NCBI GenBank assembly: GCA_018398815.1
Contig: CM031622.1
Location: forward strand, 18,572,191 to 18,636,190
Reading direction: 5' to 3'
DNA: 64,000 nucleotides
Source: Conus ventricosus
Taxonomy: Eukaryota; Mollusca; Gastropoda; Neogastropoda; Conidae
Part shown: piece by piece, positions 40,380 through 54,061 of the stretch
How the letters are laid out: every line of letters starts with the position of its first letter
Numbering within the stretch: the stretch's first letter is position 1
The notes under the pieces: generated by a model
Seen by the model: the letters and a program-made list of their open reading frames with translations, nothing else
What the model was told of the DNA's origin: nothing
The model's database searches: none
Position numbers and translations under genes: made by a program

Positions 40380-41265
40380 CACAGTCGTCACACATTTTTA
40401 CATATGTGATGTAGTGCCGTGCAGATTACACCAACACATCAAGTTCATCAGTCCTGATGCAATCTAGGAATATGTTGTACAGTGTGGCAACAGAAGACAG
40501 CCTTGATGAACTCCACCTGAAGTATGGAACTACCCTCCATTCCTTCGGATTGAGCACTGCAATGGTCGCTCTGGACTACATAGCTGGCCGGCCTTGATTA
40601 GCTCGATGTTCTCTTTTTTTCGCAGTGACTTATAATGCCTTATACCAGAAATTGTAAAACGCCTTCTCGAATTCTGTGAAAGCATGGAAGCACTCCCTCT
40701 TAAGTTGGAGATGCTTTTCGCATAGGCACTTCTGCCTCTGCGGAATACAGCTTGTTCTTCAGCCATAATGGTATCTGAGTGCGGCTGAAATCTATTCAGA
40801 CTGGTGTTGAACTTTACTGTGCTAGCATGGCTGATCAGATCAACCGTGTGTTAGTTCTTGTAGAGTCGGCAATTTCCTCCTTTGAGAAAAATATCGATTG
40901 GCCTTTAATCTGTGTCGTGGGCCACTCCCTAGTGTGCCAGCTTTTGTTGCAGATGGCAGTTAGGGTATCAATGACCGCCTTCCCGCCATGCTCCAAGAGC
41001 ACTATATTGATGATGTCGACGTGTACAGCATTCCACTATTTCAGTGATTTCAATGCAATTGCTGCTTTTTCACAGCCTATTGAGAAGTCGACGTCATCTG
41101 ATGAATCATGTACGACAGCATGCCTGGATCCTCTTTGCTTTATCTATCGTCGAGTTCAGGCAATACCTAGTCCACCTCTTCGTGAAGTCTCCTTCTGTAG
41201 GACAGTTGATGACTTGGTCCTCAATGGTGTTGACTTCAATTTGCTTATGTTCGGCCTTTTTTTTT
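40380..41265 (-). pseudogene. LINE reverse transcriptase fragment
   Basis: On the minus strand, over changing frames: NIVLLEHGGKAVIDTL, then ICNKSWHTREWP, MAEEQAVFRRGRSAYAKSIS and NLR. These match the LINE blocks L--GG---...LT-ICN-IW-T-EWP and EEQAGFR-GRST--QI-NLR. It ends before the catalytic FADD block. It is related to the fragment at 1,986-3,995 but in opposite orientation. Confidence 0.65.
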
Positions 41266-41404
41266 AACGATGTTCAATGTTTTCTTTTTGTTATTGTTTG
41301 TTGTTGTTACACCGTTGTTGTTGTTTGATCCTTCGCATTCTGTATGTCTTTAAAGATGTATTTGCACAATAAATAGTGCATTACTTACCAGTGTTTTCTT
41401 TTAC

Positions 41405-41472
41405 GCGCGCGCGCGCGTGTTTGTATGTGTGTACGCGTACGCGCGCGCGCACGCGCGCGTGCGTGTGTGTGT

Positions 41473-41539
<67 letters not shown>

Positions 41540-41620
41540 CGCGCGCGCGTTGCGTTCGTGCGTGCGTGCGTGAGTGAGTGTGAGTGTGTGTGTGTGTTTT
41601 GTTTTGTTTTGTTTTGTTTG
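41405..41620. repeat. (CG)/(TG)n microsatellites and (TTTTG)n
   Basis: cgcgcg, (tg)n 41,462-41,536, gcgt repeats and four ttttg units at 41,597-41,618. Confidence 0.95.
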
Positions 41621-41816
41621 ATTTAGCGTCTTTTCACAAAATAGTGTTTTTAGACGGACCTTGAAATCATCCTGAATGACATTAGCATTTTATCACAAAT
41701 AGGAATACCCGTCATTTCATATCCCCCATCAACGTAATACCATGTTTGACAGAGAAAAAAAATCAATAAACAATACCTATAATTTAAATTTTTTAAAAAA
41801 TTTCAAAACGAGCAAA

Positions 41817-42785
41817 CTACAGAGCTGTCCCTATAGGACTCCGAAGAAGAGATTTAGCTGCAGTGACAAGAAGTGATTTATCATCAATAATGGCTTTGAG
41901 ATCGTCATCTTTAGTATTGTTTTTGACTGCCAGGTAATCGGGCAAATATTGCTTTGTGAACGAACAATAGAATAAAATGTGGAACGTTAACATTCTCTCT
42001 CCACAGGGACACCTAATGTCGTTTATATGTTTGCATTCTAACGCATTGAGTTTTAGTCTGTAACATAAATAGCTAACTTCTCGTGACTCATTATTAATAC
42101 CTTTTTGCAATAAGGAGTCTTTACTGTCAAAAGTTGTGACATTGTGGCTGGCTTTTTTATAGACTGCCTCCAGAAGATGATATCCCTCTTTTACAGATAA
42201 TGGAATCTTTACAGTTGTGCAGCCATTTGCATTCCTTGCACCTTTCCTTGCCATTCTATCTGCCCAATCATTTGCCTGGACACCACAATGAGAAGGGACC
42301 CAACAAAAAGTTACATCAGAACCTTTTTGCATTAGAAAATTAACAAGATGCCTTATTTCAATTATAATGTCAGCTCTTTCCTTTAGCTTAGTTGAAGTTA
42401 GCGACAGTAAAACAGATCTTGAATCAACACACAAAAGAATTCGTAAAATAATCATGGGAAGGTTTGCAATATACCTTAAGGCCATGAGAATAGCTACCAG
42501 CTCTGCAGAGAAAATGGAATGGCCTTTTCCAACATGATAAGCTTGTTCTTTCTTTAAGCCAGGAACAACAAATCCAGCACCAGCATTTCCATCATTTATC
42601 ACTGAACCGTCTGTATATACCTCCAAATGGTTCGGATATAGAGCTTCAACATGCGATCGAAAAGAAAATGCTGCATAGTGAGGGCTATTTTCTTTTTTCA
42701 AAATACCATAGTCAACATCAAAATTTGCTTTCATTAATTCCCATGAAGGAATGGGAGAGAATGGCGGGCACCTACATATATCTCT
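41817..42785 (-). pseudogene. Non-LTR retrotransposon RNase H domain and C-terminus
   Basis: A long open frame reads [20 protein letters not shown] (first catalytic Asp), [16 protein letters not shown] (Glu), CVDSRSVLLSL (Asp) and WVPSHCGVQANDWADRMARK (final Asp). These are the D-E-D-D residues of an RNase HI domain as carried at the 3' end of I/Jockey-group LINEs. A Cys-containing tail CPCGERMLTFHILFYC follows, and the stop is at 41,817. The upstream RT is absent; a (CA)n tract begins at 42,840. The frame itself is open for over 300 codons, so the insertion is fairly young and 5'-truncated. Confidence 0.88.
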
Positions 42786-42839
42786 ATCGTTTAATCCTGA
42801 TTTGCTTTGAATGTCTGAAGTGTAAGTGGCAATTGTTGT

Positions 42840-42897
<58 letters not shown>

Positions 42898-43037
42898 TGC
42901 GTCTGTGTGTGTGAGTGTGCGTGCGTGCGTGTGTGTGCGCATGTGTGTGTGTGTGCGTGTGTGTGTGTGTGAGCGTGCGTGCGCGCGCGTTGTGTGTGTG
43001 TGTGATGTGTGTGTGTGTGTGTGTGTGTATGTGTGTG

Positions 43038-43082
<45 letters not shown>
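42840..43082. repeat. (TG)n microsatellite cluster
   Basis: Long interrupted tg repeats with cgtgcg variants. Confidence 0.97.
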
Positions 43083-43083
<1 letters not shown>

Positions 43084-43289
43084 AAGATGTTAAAAATGTC
43101 AATGAAATATTCTAGCATCCATACACAATCCAATTTGTTAGTGCGTGTACACCTGCGAGCGTGCGTGCTTGAACGTGTCCTGACCAGCTCCAACTCAGGG
43201 CTGAATTGCTATGAACACTACCGGGAAGACTGACCACACAGACAAGTTTCGTCCACTTAATGGATGCGTCTCTGAGAGTACTGCTAAAC

Positions 43290-43931
43290 ATTTCTGACCA
43301 ACACTGCAGGTGTCTGTATCTCTCCAGCCTGGCTGACTCCAGTATATACATATATGTATACATATGAAAGTAAGCGGTAAACCTTGTCATGCAGTCTGGG
43401 ACCAGAAAGGAAATCCCTAGCTTCATCTTTATCATCCCCATCCTCTGCGATCAACAAGCCCTTCATGCCCTGCTCTTATTCTGACCTGTGGTTCAATCGC
43501 CTCTTCACATCCATATCCTTGGCATAATTCTGACGGGGTCACCGGCTTCGGCTAATCCACGCCGGATCCGCGACTGATAGTTACTGTGTCTCTGAGGGCT
43601 TAGTGGGTGAGTGTCCTACTTATGTTGGATCAGAACAGCCACCACAGAACACCATCGAAGTGACACCTTCAGCAGTGCAGTGTGTCGAGTGGCGAGCTGC
43701 CGTATGACGACTTGACATTGACTGCTCCCTGTGGAGGGCCGATGCTGGGGCTGTGGTGGGATGGGCCGGGCTGTGGCTGGGGACGAGGAGTCGGGATGAA
43801 CGGCTTGGGTGCAGTGCCACTGACGTGACACAGGAGATGAAACATAAACAAACGAAAAAGCAAAACAAAACAAAAAAAATATCCTGTGTTTTTGTTTCTT
43901 TTTAAGCATGTGTGTCAGTGCGTGTGTGTGT

Positions 43932-43996
<65 letters not shown>

Positions 43997-44203
43997 TGTA
44001 TGTGTGTGAATGTGTGTGTGGCGTGTGCGCACGTTTGTACACGTGTATGTGTGTGCATGCGCACGCCGCACGTGCGTTTCGCGCGCGTGCTTACGTGCGT
44101 GTGTGCGTGTCTATGTGTGCGTGCGTGCGTGTGCGTGTGTGTGTGCGTGCGTGCGTGCGTGCGTGCGTGTGTGCGTGTGTGCGTGTGTGTGTGTGTGTGT
44201 GGT
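43290..44203. repeat. Dispersed repeat, second copy, with (TG)n tail
   Basis: Diverged counterpart of 100-950, same order of blocks, ending in (TG)n/(TGCG)n at 43,917-44,203. Confidence 0.5.
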
Positions 44204-44349
44204 GACGAAGCATGCACACATGCGACACATGGAGGGAATTTTTGTTAACAACCAATGTAAACGAGGCTTGTAGCTATTTTCTATTGCACCGTGTTCTGAA
44301 CTCAACAATACACATGTTTAGATCAATTTCTTGGTGGCAGGTGAAGGAA

Positions 44350-44376
44350 GGGGGGGGGGGGGGGGGGGGGGGGGGT
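44350..44376. repeat. (G)n homopolymer
   Basis: A run of about 27 G. Confidence 0.95.
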
Positions 44377-44929
44377 CATGGAGGCGGGAGATACACTGAA
44401 ATTTCTGTCTCTCCTATCAGACTCGAAGAGAAACAATTAATTAAAAGAAGCTAACACAGATAAATAAACACAAAAGATTTAATTTGTAAAAGCGACAACA
44501 GCCCATCCTTAAAAAAGGAACATGACAGCAGGTTTGATTCGAACACGTAATCGTCGGTGAAACTAATTCAAAAAGGATTTTATACGTCTGTGACGCTGTA
44601 TTGCATTAAGTTCCTTAAAAGCTACATAATATCGAATGACAAATACTGGATTTTGGATAAATCGTTTGAAAGGAACAACTGTTTTACTTTTACAAGACTC
44701 CTTCTTGTTCAAACGATTGATCGTAAAATTTAAAAAAAAAAAGAAAAAAGAAAAAAGAGAGAAAAAACAAAACAAAACTTTTAGTGTGTTTTCCTGTATG
44801 TTTTACAATTTGATAACAGTGTTGTCCTTAAAAAGATTGGACGCAAATTGTTCGCTAATTCTTTTATCACAAACCACTGTCTGGAAGTGAGAAAATCACA
44901 CATTTAGACATAAAACTAGTGTCGTCAGC

Positions 44930-46115
44930 AAATTATGACAGTAATGTTTCCTTGTGAACAACTTTAATTCCTTCAATGTTCTCATTAGAGCGAATGACTA
45001 ATGACAGAACCTCAGCACAAATTAGGTATTGATAAGGGGATGATGGGTCCCCCTGTCTCACCCCGCTCTCAATCAGAAACCAAGAGGAGTACTGGCCATT
45101 ACAGAAATACAGGTAGAAATTTGTGAATAAAATGTTCTTATCCAATTGATTAAGTCGGGTCAAAACTTGAAAAATTTAAGGCAGTTATGTTAGAATGACC
45201 ATGAGACGCTATCAAACGCCTTCTCAAAGTCTACCAAAAAGAGCATTCCTGGAATATTTTCCTTAATTAGTGTACAATAACATGTCATACATCAACCTTA
45301 TATTCTCTCCAATAAATCTGCCCTTCAAAAAACTCTTTGACTCTCATGTATAATGTTTGGAAGAACACTTTTCAATCGATTGGCAACACAAGCAGAAGCT
45401 ATTTATATGTGGTGTTCAAGAAAGAGATGGGGCGCCAGTTTTTCACAAATCTTTTCGGCTTCCCTTCCTTGGGGATACATATTATGGTTCTCTGTCGCTG
45501 GGTAGTGGATAATTGGCCTTTAGCAATACCCTTTATTAATTGAACGTACAAGGAAGTTCCAATATCTAGAAAGAAAAACTTAAAAAATTCAACAGTAAAC
45601 CCATCGGGCCCAGAGCTCTTAAAATTTTTCATCTGTTTCAGGGCAGTAGCCACCTCTTCTAGTGTAATCAAACCCTCCAATGAGGAGCTCTCCTCCTCGG
45701 ATAATACTGGAGCATCTGGAAGCTCTTCAGAAATGTTCAAATCAGTTACATCTCTAAAACTGTATAATCGTTCATAAAAAAAATTATCTCAAGGAGGATA
45801 CTTTTTTGTTCAGAAATGATTGAACCACCCTCTTTTTCTAAACAGTGGATAGATTTATCACGAAAATTTCGATTTTCAAGATTGCAAAAATATTTATTCA
45901 TTTTTGTTAGTTTCCCTACCACACAGCCATACATTATGTCCCCAGCTGGCTCGGATAAATTCTCAGTCTTCTTTAAGTGTGTCTCTTGAAGACAATAAAC
46001 GTAACATGAACTGCATTTTTCTCAAAAATCAAATACATCTTTCCTTTTTTTTTTTACAATTATTTAGACCATTACAATTCAAAGAACAAATTTTAAATGA
46101 ACTATCCTGTACCAT
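44930..46115 (-). pseudogene. LINE ORF2, internally deleted (APE start joined to RT)
   Basis: Reading down from 46,115: FKICSLNCNGLNNCKKKK (the APE endonuclease start), then LQETHLKK-like sequence at 45,980, then a jump to MYGCVVGKLTKMNKYFCNLE and ISEELPDAPVLSEEESSSLE. SSGPDGFTVEFFKFF follows, and RFVKNWRPISFLN (RT fingers). IESGVRQGDPSSPYQYLICA (palm) reads at 45,080-45,020. Most of the endonuclease is missing between 45,980 and 45,930, so this is a deletion copy. The motif order is L1/Tx1-like. Confidence 0.85.
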
Positions 46116-46483
46116 TTTGAGTTTTGGCAAGAAAGGTAAAGTAGTAAACAGATAATAGCAATTAAAAAAAGGTCTACAAAAGAAAGAAGTAAGAAATACT
46201 CTAAAAGTGTTGCTAACTCTAGAAACACACTTTTTGAAATACAGTGATGTCGCACATCCCCAAAGTTTAACTGAAGCTACCTCGGCCTCAGCCTTCCAAT
46301 GTAATAATAAGCAAGTTTTCACACCCATCATTAATATCAACATCTTATAAATGCACAAATAAAGTGTACATGGCCCAGTTACAATCTCACACTCACACAC
46401 AAGCCTACCACCTTTATTTGAAGAAAATGAAAAAGTAATGTACAACATAAAGACCAACTTACAAAAGCAATGACATAAAACTA

Positions 46484-46537
46484 CACACACACACATACAC
46501 ACACACACACACCACACACACACACACACACACACCA
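46484..46537. repeat. (CA)n microsatellite
   Basis: Interrupted ca repeats. Confidence 0.95.
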
Positions 46538-46762
46538 ACCTGTTATATAAGGGCCCACCGCCCTACTCGAAACGAGCATTGAAGCCTAGTACTACTACAA
46601 CTACTACTAATATATCTAGCGCGATGACAAGAAAGGCAAAACATAACACCCTCAACTCGTGTCATAATCATCATGTATGACTGTCTAACACGTGATCAAA
46701 TATTTACTTTCCCTTCATACAATCACATTATCTGTGAGCAAAGACCAAGTACTAAATATGGA

Positions 46763-47976
46763 AAAATGAATAGTACCACAAGGCTGTGTTTTCTTTCTTT
46801 AATTTTTGGCCACAACTACCTTCGACGCAAGGACTGCTCCCTGACTTGCCAATCCAAAGACCTTCACCCCAGATGTAAACAGAAGAAAAAAGAAGAAAAG
46901 AAAAAGAAACACCGAAGGTTGCTGGGGAGGACCCAGAGAAGCACTGTCTTCACCTGCCTTTAGAGCAGTCCTGTACCACCCTTGGAGGCCTGTGCTGTGT
47001 TGACGATGGGTACGGGCACGCACAGGACACTCCATTAAGATATCAAGGGACATAACTGCTCCTGAACAGAGGTAAATTAGACTACAGGATGCAGCTCATA
47101 ACAGCCTTAAAGTAGCATCCCCATGGGTGTACCAGCCCGTATTTCATGACTGCAGAGCCCACCGGCGAAAAAACACCACCCTCCAGCTGCCGAGCACACC
47201 CCACAGACCCAACCACCCCTGCCCACGGACAGATGAAGACAGTGCCACTCCAGACACAGCCAAGCTTTCGCCATACGGTCTTATGTGCCCTCAAGAGAGA
47301 ATCCAAAGTTGTAGTCTTTCCCACTGTCAACAGGACTTTCCCTGTGGTCAGTGGGTCTTTCCTCACCGTCACTGGACCTTTCTCCAGGGTCAGCCTAGTT
47401 AAGGCAAAGAGAAAAGAAACACCCGAAGGTGCTGGGGAGGACCCAGAGAAGCACTGTCTTCACCTGCCTTTAGAGCAGTCCTGTACCACCCTTGGAGGCC
47501 TGTGCTGTGTTGACGATGGGTACGGGCACGCACAGGACACTCCATTAAGATATCAAGGGACATAACTGCTCCTGAAACAGAGGTAAATTAGACTACAGGA
47601 TGCAGCTCATAACAGCCTTAAAGTAGCATCCCCATGGGTGTACCAGCCCGTATTTCATGATGCAGAGCCCACCGGCGAAAAACACCACCCTCCAGCTGCC
47701 GAGCACACCCACAGACCCAACCACCCCTGCCACGGACAGATGAAGACAGTGCCACTCCAGACACAGCCAAGCTTTCGCCATACGGTCTTATGTGCCCTCA
47801 AGAGAGAATCCAAAGTTGTAGTCTTTCCCACTGTCAACAGGACTTTCCCTGTGGTCAGTGGGTCTTTCCTCACCGTCACTGGACCTTTCTCCAGGGTCAG
47901 CCTAGTTAAGGCAAAGAAGAAAAAGAAAACACCGAAGGTGCTGGGGAGGACCCAGAGAAGCACTGTCTTCACCTGA
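46763..47976. repeat. Tandem duplication, unit about 510 bp, 2.1 copies
   Basis: The block starting gctggggaggacccagagaa at 46,921 recurs at 47,429 and 47,939. Each full unit runs through catgggtgtaccagcccgta, the cagatgaagacagtgccact block and gtcactggacctttctccag. The 5' block atgaatagtaccacaaggct (46,766) recurs at 47,980 and, changed slightly, at 54,897. Near-identity implies a recent event. No convincing coding frame. Confidence 0.88.
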
Positions 47977-48411
47977 AAAATGAATAGTACCACAAGGCTG
48001 TGTTTTCTTTCTTTAATTTTTGGCCACAACTACCTTCGACGCAAGGACTGCTCCCCTGACTTGCCAATCCCAAAAGACCTTCACCCCCAGATGTAAACAA
48101 AGTCAAGTGGGAGGAAAAAAAAACGCCAAGGTCGTCATAAAAAAGCGCACAGGTACAGAATTTACATCAAGTAGCTTCTAAATTACAAACCTTTAAGAAT
48201 TCTCAAACCTTCACACTTACGATTTTAAACAGGAAATAATCGCACGCTGGTTAAATAAATTTGGTCTACGTCCAGTTCGAGCAGACGACACAGTGTCAAG
48301 CAAAGGTGAAAGTGACGGCCGTGGACACACAAAAGAAGAAAGAAACAATCTAACGCAGTTGCCTAAATTCGGCAAGAGATTTCACTGTCGAGATTCGTCT
48401 GGTCACAGTCT

Positions 48412-49319
48412 TCACCACCACTGCACCGTTCTTCGTCTACCCCTGCTGGCAAATGTTCCTCTCGTTCCGCACTGAACATAGCAGTGATAGGCCCATGAGG
48501 TCAGATCTTCCACCTTAGTGACCCCGGTTCCTTTCAACTTTTTGCACGCGTAGAGCACAGAGTCCGTAACCCGACGGGAAACAAAACGATCAATAATCCT
48601 GCGGCAAGAATTTTTGGAAGCACTGGAACCCTGTTTGGAACCAACCCTATGCACTGCCTCGAAGTTTCTCTCTTCATCTCGATGTTCAGTTTACGGTTGA
48701 ACAGAGATAGCACCTTTTCGCACTGTATCCCCCGTCTTGACGGCCCCGCTCTCCCTTCCTGCACCCGTAGATGCGCAGGTTGTTCCTCCGTACGTATGCG
48801 GAAACGTCCTCGGAACGACGATCGGCCAGCTCTGCCAGGTGCGTATTTCAGCTAGTGGGTGGCCGTCTGCTGCTCTCGCTTCGGGCGTCGGTCAGCTATC
48901 GACGAAGCTTCTCGTTCTCAGTCTGGACTGAGAACAGGGCAGCCTTCAGCTCCTCCACCGTAAGAGCCAGTTGGCAAGTTCAGCCCGTTGGCACAGAGTT
49001 TTTCCATCAGATCGGCATTCGTACAGTGCTGGGGTTTCCCTCTTGCGGTGAGAATCGCGAGTAGGGGAGAAAACAACGTCCAACTCGTTTGATGGTTTGG
49101 GAATGAGTCGCTCCCCTTGTCCTCCATTTTGTTCTCTTGCGGTTGATAAACAAATTTAGAAAGAGTCTCTTTCACTGGCCCGGACAATGGTGTAGTAGTT
49201 TCTACCTTCTGTTTCTTCGGGGTGTCTTTGCCCCTGTTAACACTCGAGTTGTTGGAGGAACTAGAGCCTGAACCCGCACCAGCATGTGTACGCTGTTTTC
49301 TCTTCTTATGGCGGGCCAT
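48412..49319 (-). pseudogene. LINE ORF1 copy 1 (RNA-binding), frameshifted
   Basis: Start MARHKKRKQRTHAGAGSGSS at 49,319, with a low-complexity basic and Ser/Asn-rich N-terminus, then FVYQPQENKMEDKGSDSF. Later frames read ENEKLRRxIADRRPEAR-like coiled coil, CEKVLSLFNRKLNIEMK, HRVGSKQGS, DRFVSRRVTDSVLYACKKLK and GTGVTKVEDLT. This final order matches the RRM plus C-terminal domain of L1/Tx1-type ORF1 proteins. At least four indels. A second copy lies at 55,345-56,242. Confidence 0.75.
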
Positions 49320-49469
49320 AACACTGCACACTGTCAACAACACTGCCAGTCATTTCAGCGCCGATGTCTCCACATCACGCTGACCAAAAGTTCCAAAAAC
49401 TCGGATGGAGGTGGGCAGTAGATACACTGTTAACTTCGTGGCATTCTTGGTGTCCGATTGTTAGATTAA

Positions 49470-50470
49470 TAACTAAAATAAGTTAATCAAGTGCACAGCT
49501 GTCAAAAAGACGTCCGACACATCCGGTTAACAGTGTTCACTCCCAGTCACACATTTTTAGACGAAACATCAAGCCGCGGTTTTTTTTTTTTCACTTTTTG
49601 TTCAGTGTCGATGTTACAGACTGTATATTCTCTTTGAGGAAAATATTACTAACATTTATCACTTGAACGAAACTGACAGACAAAGACAGACAGCCGAAGA
49701 AAGAAATACAAAGAAGTTCAGAGACAAGGAAGACGCAACAAAAATGAAAAACAACTGACTGCCCCTATTTTGAAGTGGAGTATTTCTTTCATGAAGACAG
49801 GTAAAAGGTGATGAAGCTGTGGTAGCCCCAGTTGTAGCTGAAGTGAGCGATGCACACGGCCCACACTGGTGCAGAGGTCAGCATTTCTCGCCACGGGATC
49901 GGGCCCCTCTGGTTGGAAACCATCTTAGAAACTTTGATTTTATCTTAACAACAAAACATGTTTACGTTTCAGTTTCCGCTTGCAGTCACATCAGTTTCAG
50001 CAATGAATTTATACATGTATTATCCAGTATAACCATACATGCTCACATCATTTCGCAAAGTTTTTTTTATTTTATTTTTTTAATTCGTTTTAATCAACGT
50101 ACAAAAAACATAACAACATTTGTACATAAAGAGTAATTTTTTTTAACAAACATACACAAAGAAAAAAAGGACTATATATAAAAAACAAACAAGCAAACAA
50201 ACAAAAAAACAGATATACACGTACACGTACATCTATGTAACGAACAGCTATCAATATAGATGTAAACAGCAACATCAGCAAGAATAAAGACATTTGTATA
50301 CATGCATGTTCATAATTGTCAATGCACTCTAAAATTGTAATCATTGATGAATCCAACCCAAAGTATTGTTTTTATCAATGCAACATTTACAGGAGAAATA
50401 TCAATTTACATAAGTATTAATTTCCATATTTCTTTCATCTTTTTCCTTCTTCCCCCCCCCCCTTTTTTTT
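49470..50470. other. No recognisable gene
   Basis: AT-rich, with an A-rich and T-rich stretch at 50,060-50,200. It may include the 3' untranslated end of the LINE ORF2 that follows on the minus strand. Confidence 0.45.
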
Positions 50471-50475
50471 TCTTC

Positions 50476-53400
50476 TCATGCCGTTTCTATAAGTGGTAAA
50501 TATGGTATCCATTTTGTTTTAAAAACATGTCCATTCCAATTTATATCTGCATTGTATTTTTCGATTTTATAACGTGAAAGTAGGTACCTTTGGAAGGAGA
50601 CTATATCAGGAAGACAATGGTCAAATTTGCATTTATAGGTATACTGTTTTCCTAAAAGAATTATTAAATCTAAAACCGATGTCTGTAGATATGATTTCAT
50701 CATATCCAAAAAGTATAACTTTCTCACGAAATGTAAAGTTCGTATCTGGAAAGCATTTTGATTTTAGCAATCTCTCCAAATTTTGCCAAAGCTGTTTTGA
50801 GCAATCACACTCCCAGAAAATATGCTCTATGTTGTCCTTAGTTTCTCTACATATATTGCAATTGTTATTTCCCACTATCCTTATTTCCTTTAAAACTACA
50901 TTAGTTCCAAGAATCCTTGTGTACGATAAGAAGCTGCAGCCATTTAAGGTTTTTCTTTTGTTGTTGTTGTATTTTATGACTTTGGTTGAAACCCTTTTCC
51001 CAAGAAATTTCTGTTCCCAGTTTTTCAGTCCATTTCTGGCACGAATTAGGAAGTTTGCTGTCAAATGTGAAAAGGTACAGTCTTGATCCCTTGGATATAG
51101 AGTATATTATTTTTTAGAGCTCTTGGTTTTTCTTTTATATTTTGATTAATTGATATATTAAGACCAGTTTGCTGTAGAAATTTCCTAATAGAACTTACAC
51201 AGCCGTAGTAAGCCAGGAAGCATACACCCATATCATATTTTCTATTAAATTTGTTTAAACTTAGAAAACTTCCGTCGTTGTTAAAAAAAATGTGAAACAT
51301 AGTAAACCCCTTTCCAAGTCCAATTATATCTGATTACATTATTACCAATTTTTAATTATTATTATGAAAGACTGGCTCGGACAGTACATGCGATTGTGTT
51401 TTTGCTTTCAGGTGTCTACAAAAATCTCTATATGCCATGAATGTATGGTTCCAGAATACATTATTGTATTCATTCAAAGGATAACAAGGACAATATTTTT
51501 CTATTTCTTCGAAAAAGGATACATTACACAGCAATATTTTTCCACTTGTGTTTTGTTGTTTTAAATTTCTCAGCCAGGTAAGTTTTACAGCAATGATATG
51601 CATTCTAATATCGGGTATGCCAAAACTCCCCCCCCCCCTACTCTGTTATGCTTTTTAGTGCAATTTTTCTACTTATTTTATCCAGTTCACCATTCCAAAC
51701 AAACCAAAAACACATCTCGAAATATCATTTTGAAGTCGTGTCCTGGTGGATTTGGAAGTAAAATCATAGATAATCAATTTAGATAAGATAAAAGATTTTA
51801 AACACAGCAACTCGTCCAAGAGGAGTAATGTTTTCTTTTTCATCCATATTTTAAACAAAGGACTGTTTGATTTCTGATAATTTTTTCAGCATAATTAATC
51901 TTTTCACATTTGGTTTTACATCATTTGGAACTAATTCCCAACATTTTAAAACATAATTATCAGGTTTTCCATTGTATATTTAAATGTTGCATATATTTTA
52001 TTTTTAACCTTTTTTTTACAACCTAGCCATATTGCTTGTGTATTATCTGCATTTAGGAAAAGTCCTTGAAAACTTTCCAAATCACTCTATTATTGGACAA
52101 ATCTTCAAAAGATATTCGATCTCATTATTTCATTAATTTGTTTCATCAGCAAATTGTGAAATTTTAAGTTCTTTGTTGTTTATTTTAACACCTTTATATC
52201 ATTATCTTCACTTATCAATGATTGCTAAGATTTCATACACTAGAATGAATAGATAAGGCGAAAGTGACTCACACCTGTCTACAGCCTCTTTCAATGGTGA
52301 AACCAATCCGAAGTTTTTGACCATTAACTATAACAGTTGATTTTATGTTTTTATAAGATGTTTGTACTCCAATTACATATGCTATTTTCGAAACCCATAT
52401 TCTCTCAAAATTTTTTAAATAAAAATTCCCAGTCAACCTAATCAAAAGCTTTCTCAAAATCTAAACAGAGCAAAAGTCCGGGTAATGTCTCTCTTCCAGA
52501 TAGTTAATAAGGTCATAAAATAAGCGTATGTATTCCCCAAGATATCTATTTTGCAATGACACCTGTCTGATCTTCCACTATTAGGCTCGGAAGAACCTTT
52601 TAAAAAATACTATTTTGCGATGCATGCAGACCCAATTTTATAAAGAACATTAAATTGAAATAGGTCTCCAGTTTTTTTTTATAATTCTCTCTCGATTTAA
52701 TCGTTTAGTATGCAGGTGATTATTCCTTCTTTTTTTGAGTGTTGCAGTTTCCCCTCCTTCACTTGACTTGATTTAGGCATGAACTACAAAAGGACCAAAG
52801 TTTTTTTTTTCAAGAAAAAATTATATACATTCAGCTCAAAAACCCCGCCTGAACCAGGGACTTTTACCAAATTTTCAAGTTTTATCAAAGCAAAGCCTGC
52901 TCTCTAAACTTATTGCTCCATTTAAGGAATATTGTTCTTCTCTAGATAGTTTTGGACACTCTTTTATTAAGCTTTTACGTCACAATTATCTAGGTTTCCT
53001 TTTGGAATACAGTCGTTTTCTAAATAAATGAACTTCTTTCTTTATCTTATTTGGCTCATCTATAAGTGTTTCCTTGCTGTCCACCAATTTGTCCAACTTT
53101 TATTAACATAAGTGCCTCTTTTCAAATTACAAAAGTAGTTTGATATTTTTCCCCTTACAGCAATCCATTAGCTCTTGATTTTAATATACTCCCTGTATTT
53201 TCTTCTCTCTGAGTGTCACTAGTTGTGTTGTTTCTTTAACAATTCAAAGTCATCCTCTGTTTTATTTTCTTTATTTTCTAATACACCGTTTTCTTTTAAA
53301 AAATCATCTTCTTTTTTAAAGCCCCCCCCCTTTTTTTTTTTCTCATAGTCCATATGCAATAGTTTCGATCTTATTTCATGAGGCAAAAAGTCAATAAAAA

Positions 53401-54061
53401 CTTTATCTGATACACAAGTTCAACACTTTCAGTGGATTCGAGAGAGTGTTTCTTAAGTCATACTGTTCTTTTCTGAATATTCAAAGATGAATTTTCATCG
53501 ACTGAATTATGTACCTTCGTCTACATATTGTTGTCTTTTACAATTCATCAAATAAATTTCCAGAATGTGTTGTGTTTAATATATTTTTTCCCCAAATTTC
53601 AATATTTAGAACACCATTGAATGATCTGTTCGATATCCCAGGTGTAATATCTGCATCTCAAATTCAACATAAGGTCTTCTGAGATAAGAAAGAAATCTAA
53701 CCTACTCTGCTTTAAAGCGATGATCTGTGCCATGCAATAGCGTTCTACTTGTGGATATTAACTCGCCAAACATCTGACAGAGCGAAGTCACCATCATGTT
53801 TTTCCAACACATTTTTTTGCCTTTGGATTGTTTATATTGATATAATATCATAATCGAAAAATAGTGATCGAGGACAAGGTTCCATCCACGCATAAAAGTG
53901 GCATGATTTTCATATTTCAGTACTTTGCCCTTTGAAGTTTTCGTAAATTCAAGATTATCCTTTATTAGTCCGTAAATATTTACCAGCAGAACCTTCTTCT
54001 CGAAGGCCTTCATGGACAATAAAGACAGTTCGCAAAGCTGGTCCGCTAGAACAAATGGCAA
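50476..54061 (-). pseudogene. LINE ORF2 (endonuclease, RT, zinc tail), decayed
   Basis: Reading down: VLLVNIYGLIKDNLEF and MRGWNLVLDHYFS (APE endonuclease, 54,010-53,880) come first. Degraded RT follows, including VIVNGQKLRIGFTIERGCRQ (52,330-52,270), with LCLDFEKAFD-like sequence near 52,450. The C-terminal zinc-type segment NCNICRETKDNIEHIFWECD reads at 50,870-50,800, then CSKQLWQNLERLL. The order and the CxxCxxxxxxxxHxxxxC tail match L1/Tx1-like LINEs. Numerous stops. The ORF1 copy at 55,345-56,242 lies upstream on the same strand and could belong to the same element. Confidence 0.85.
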
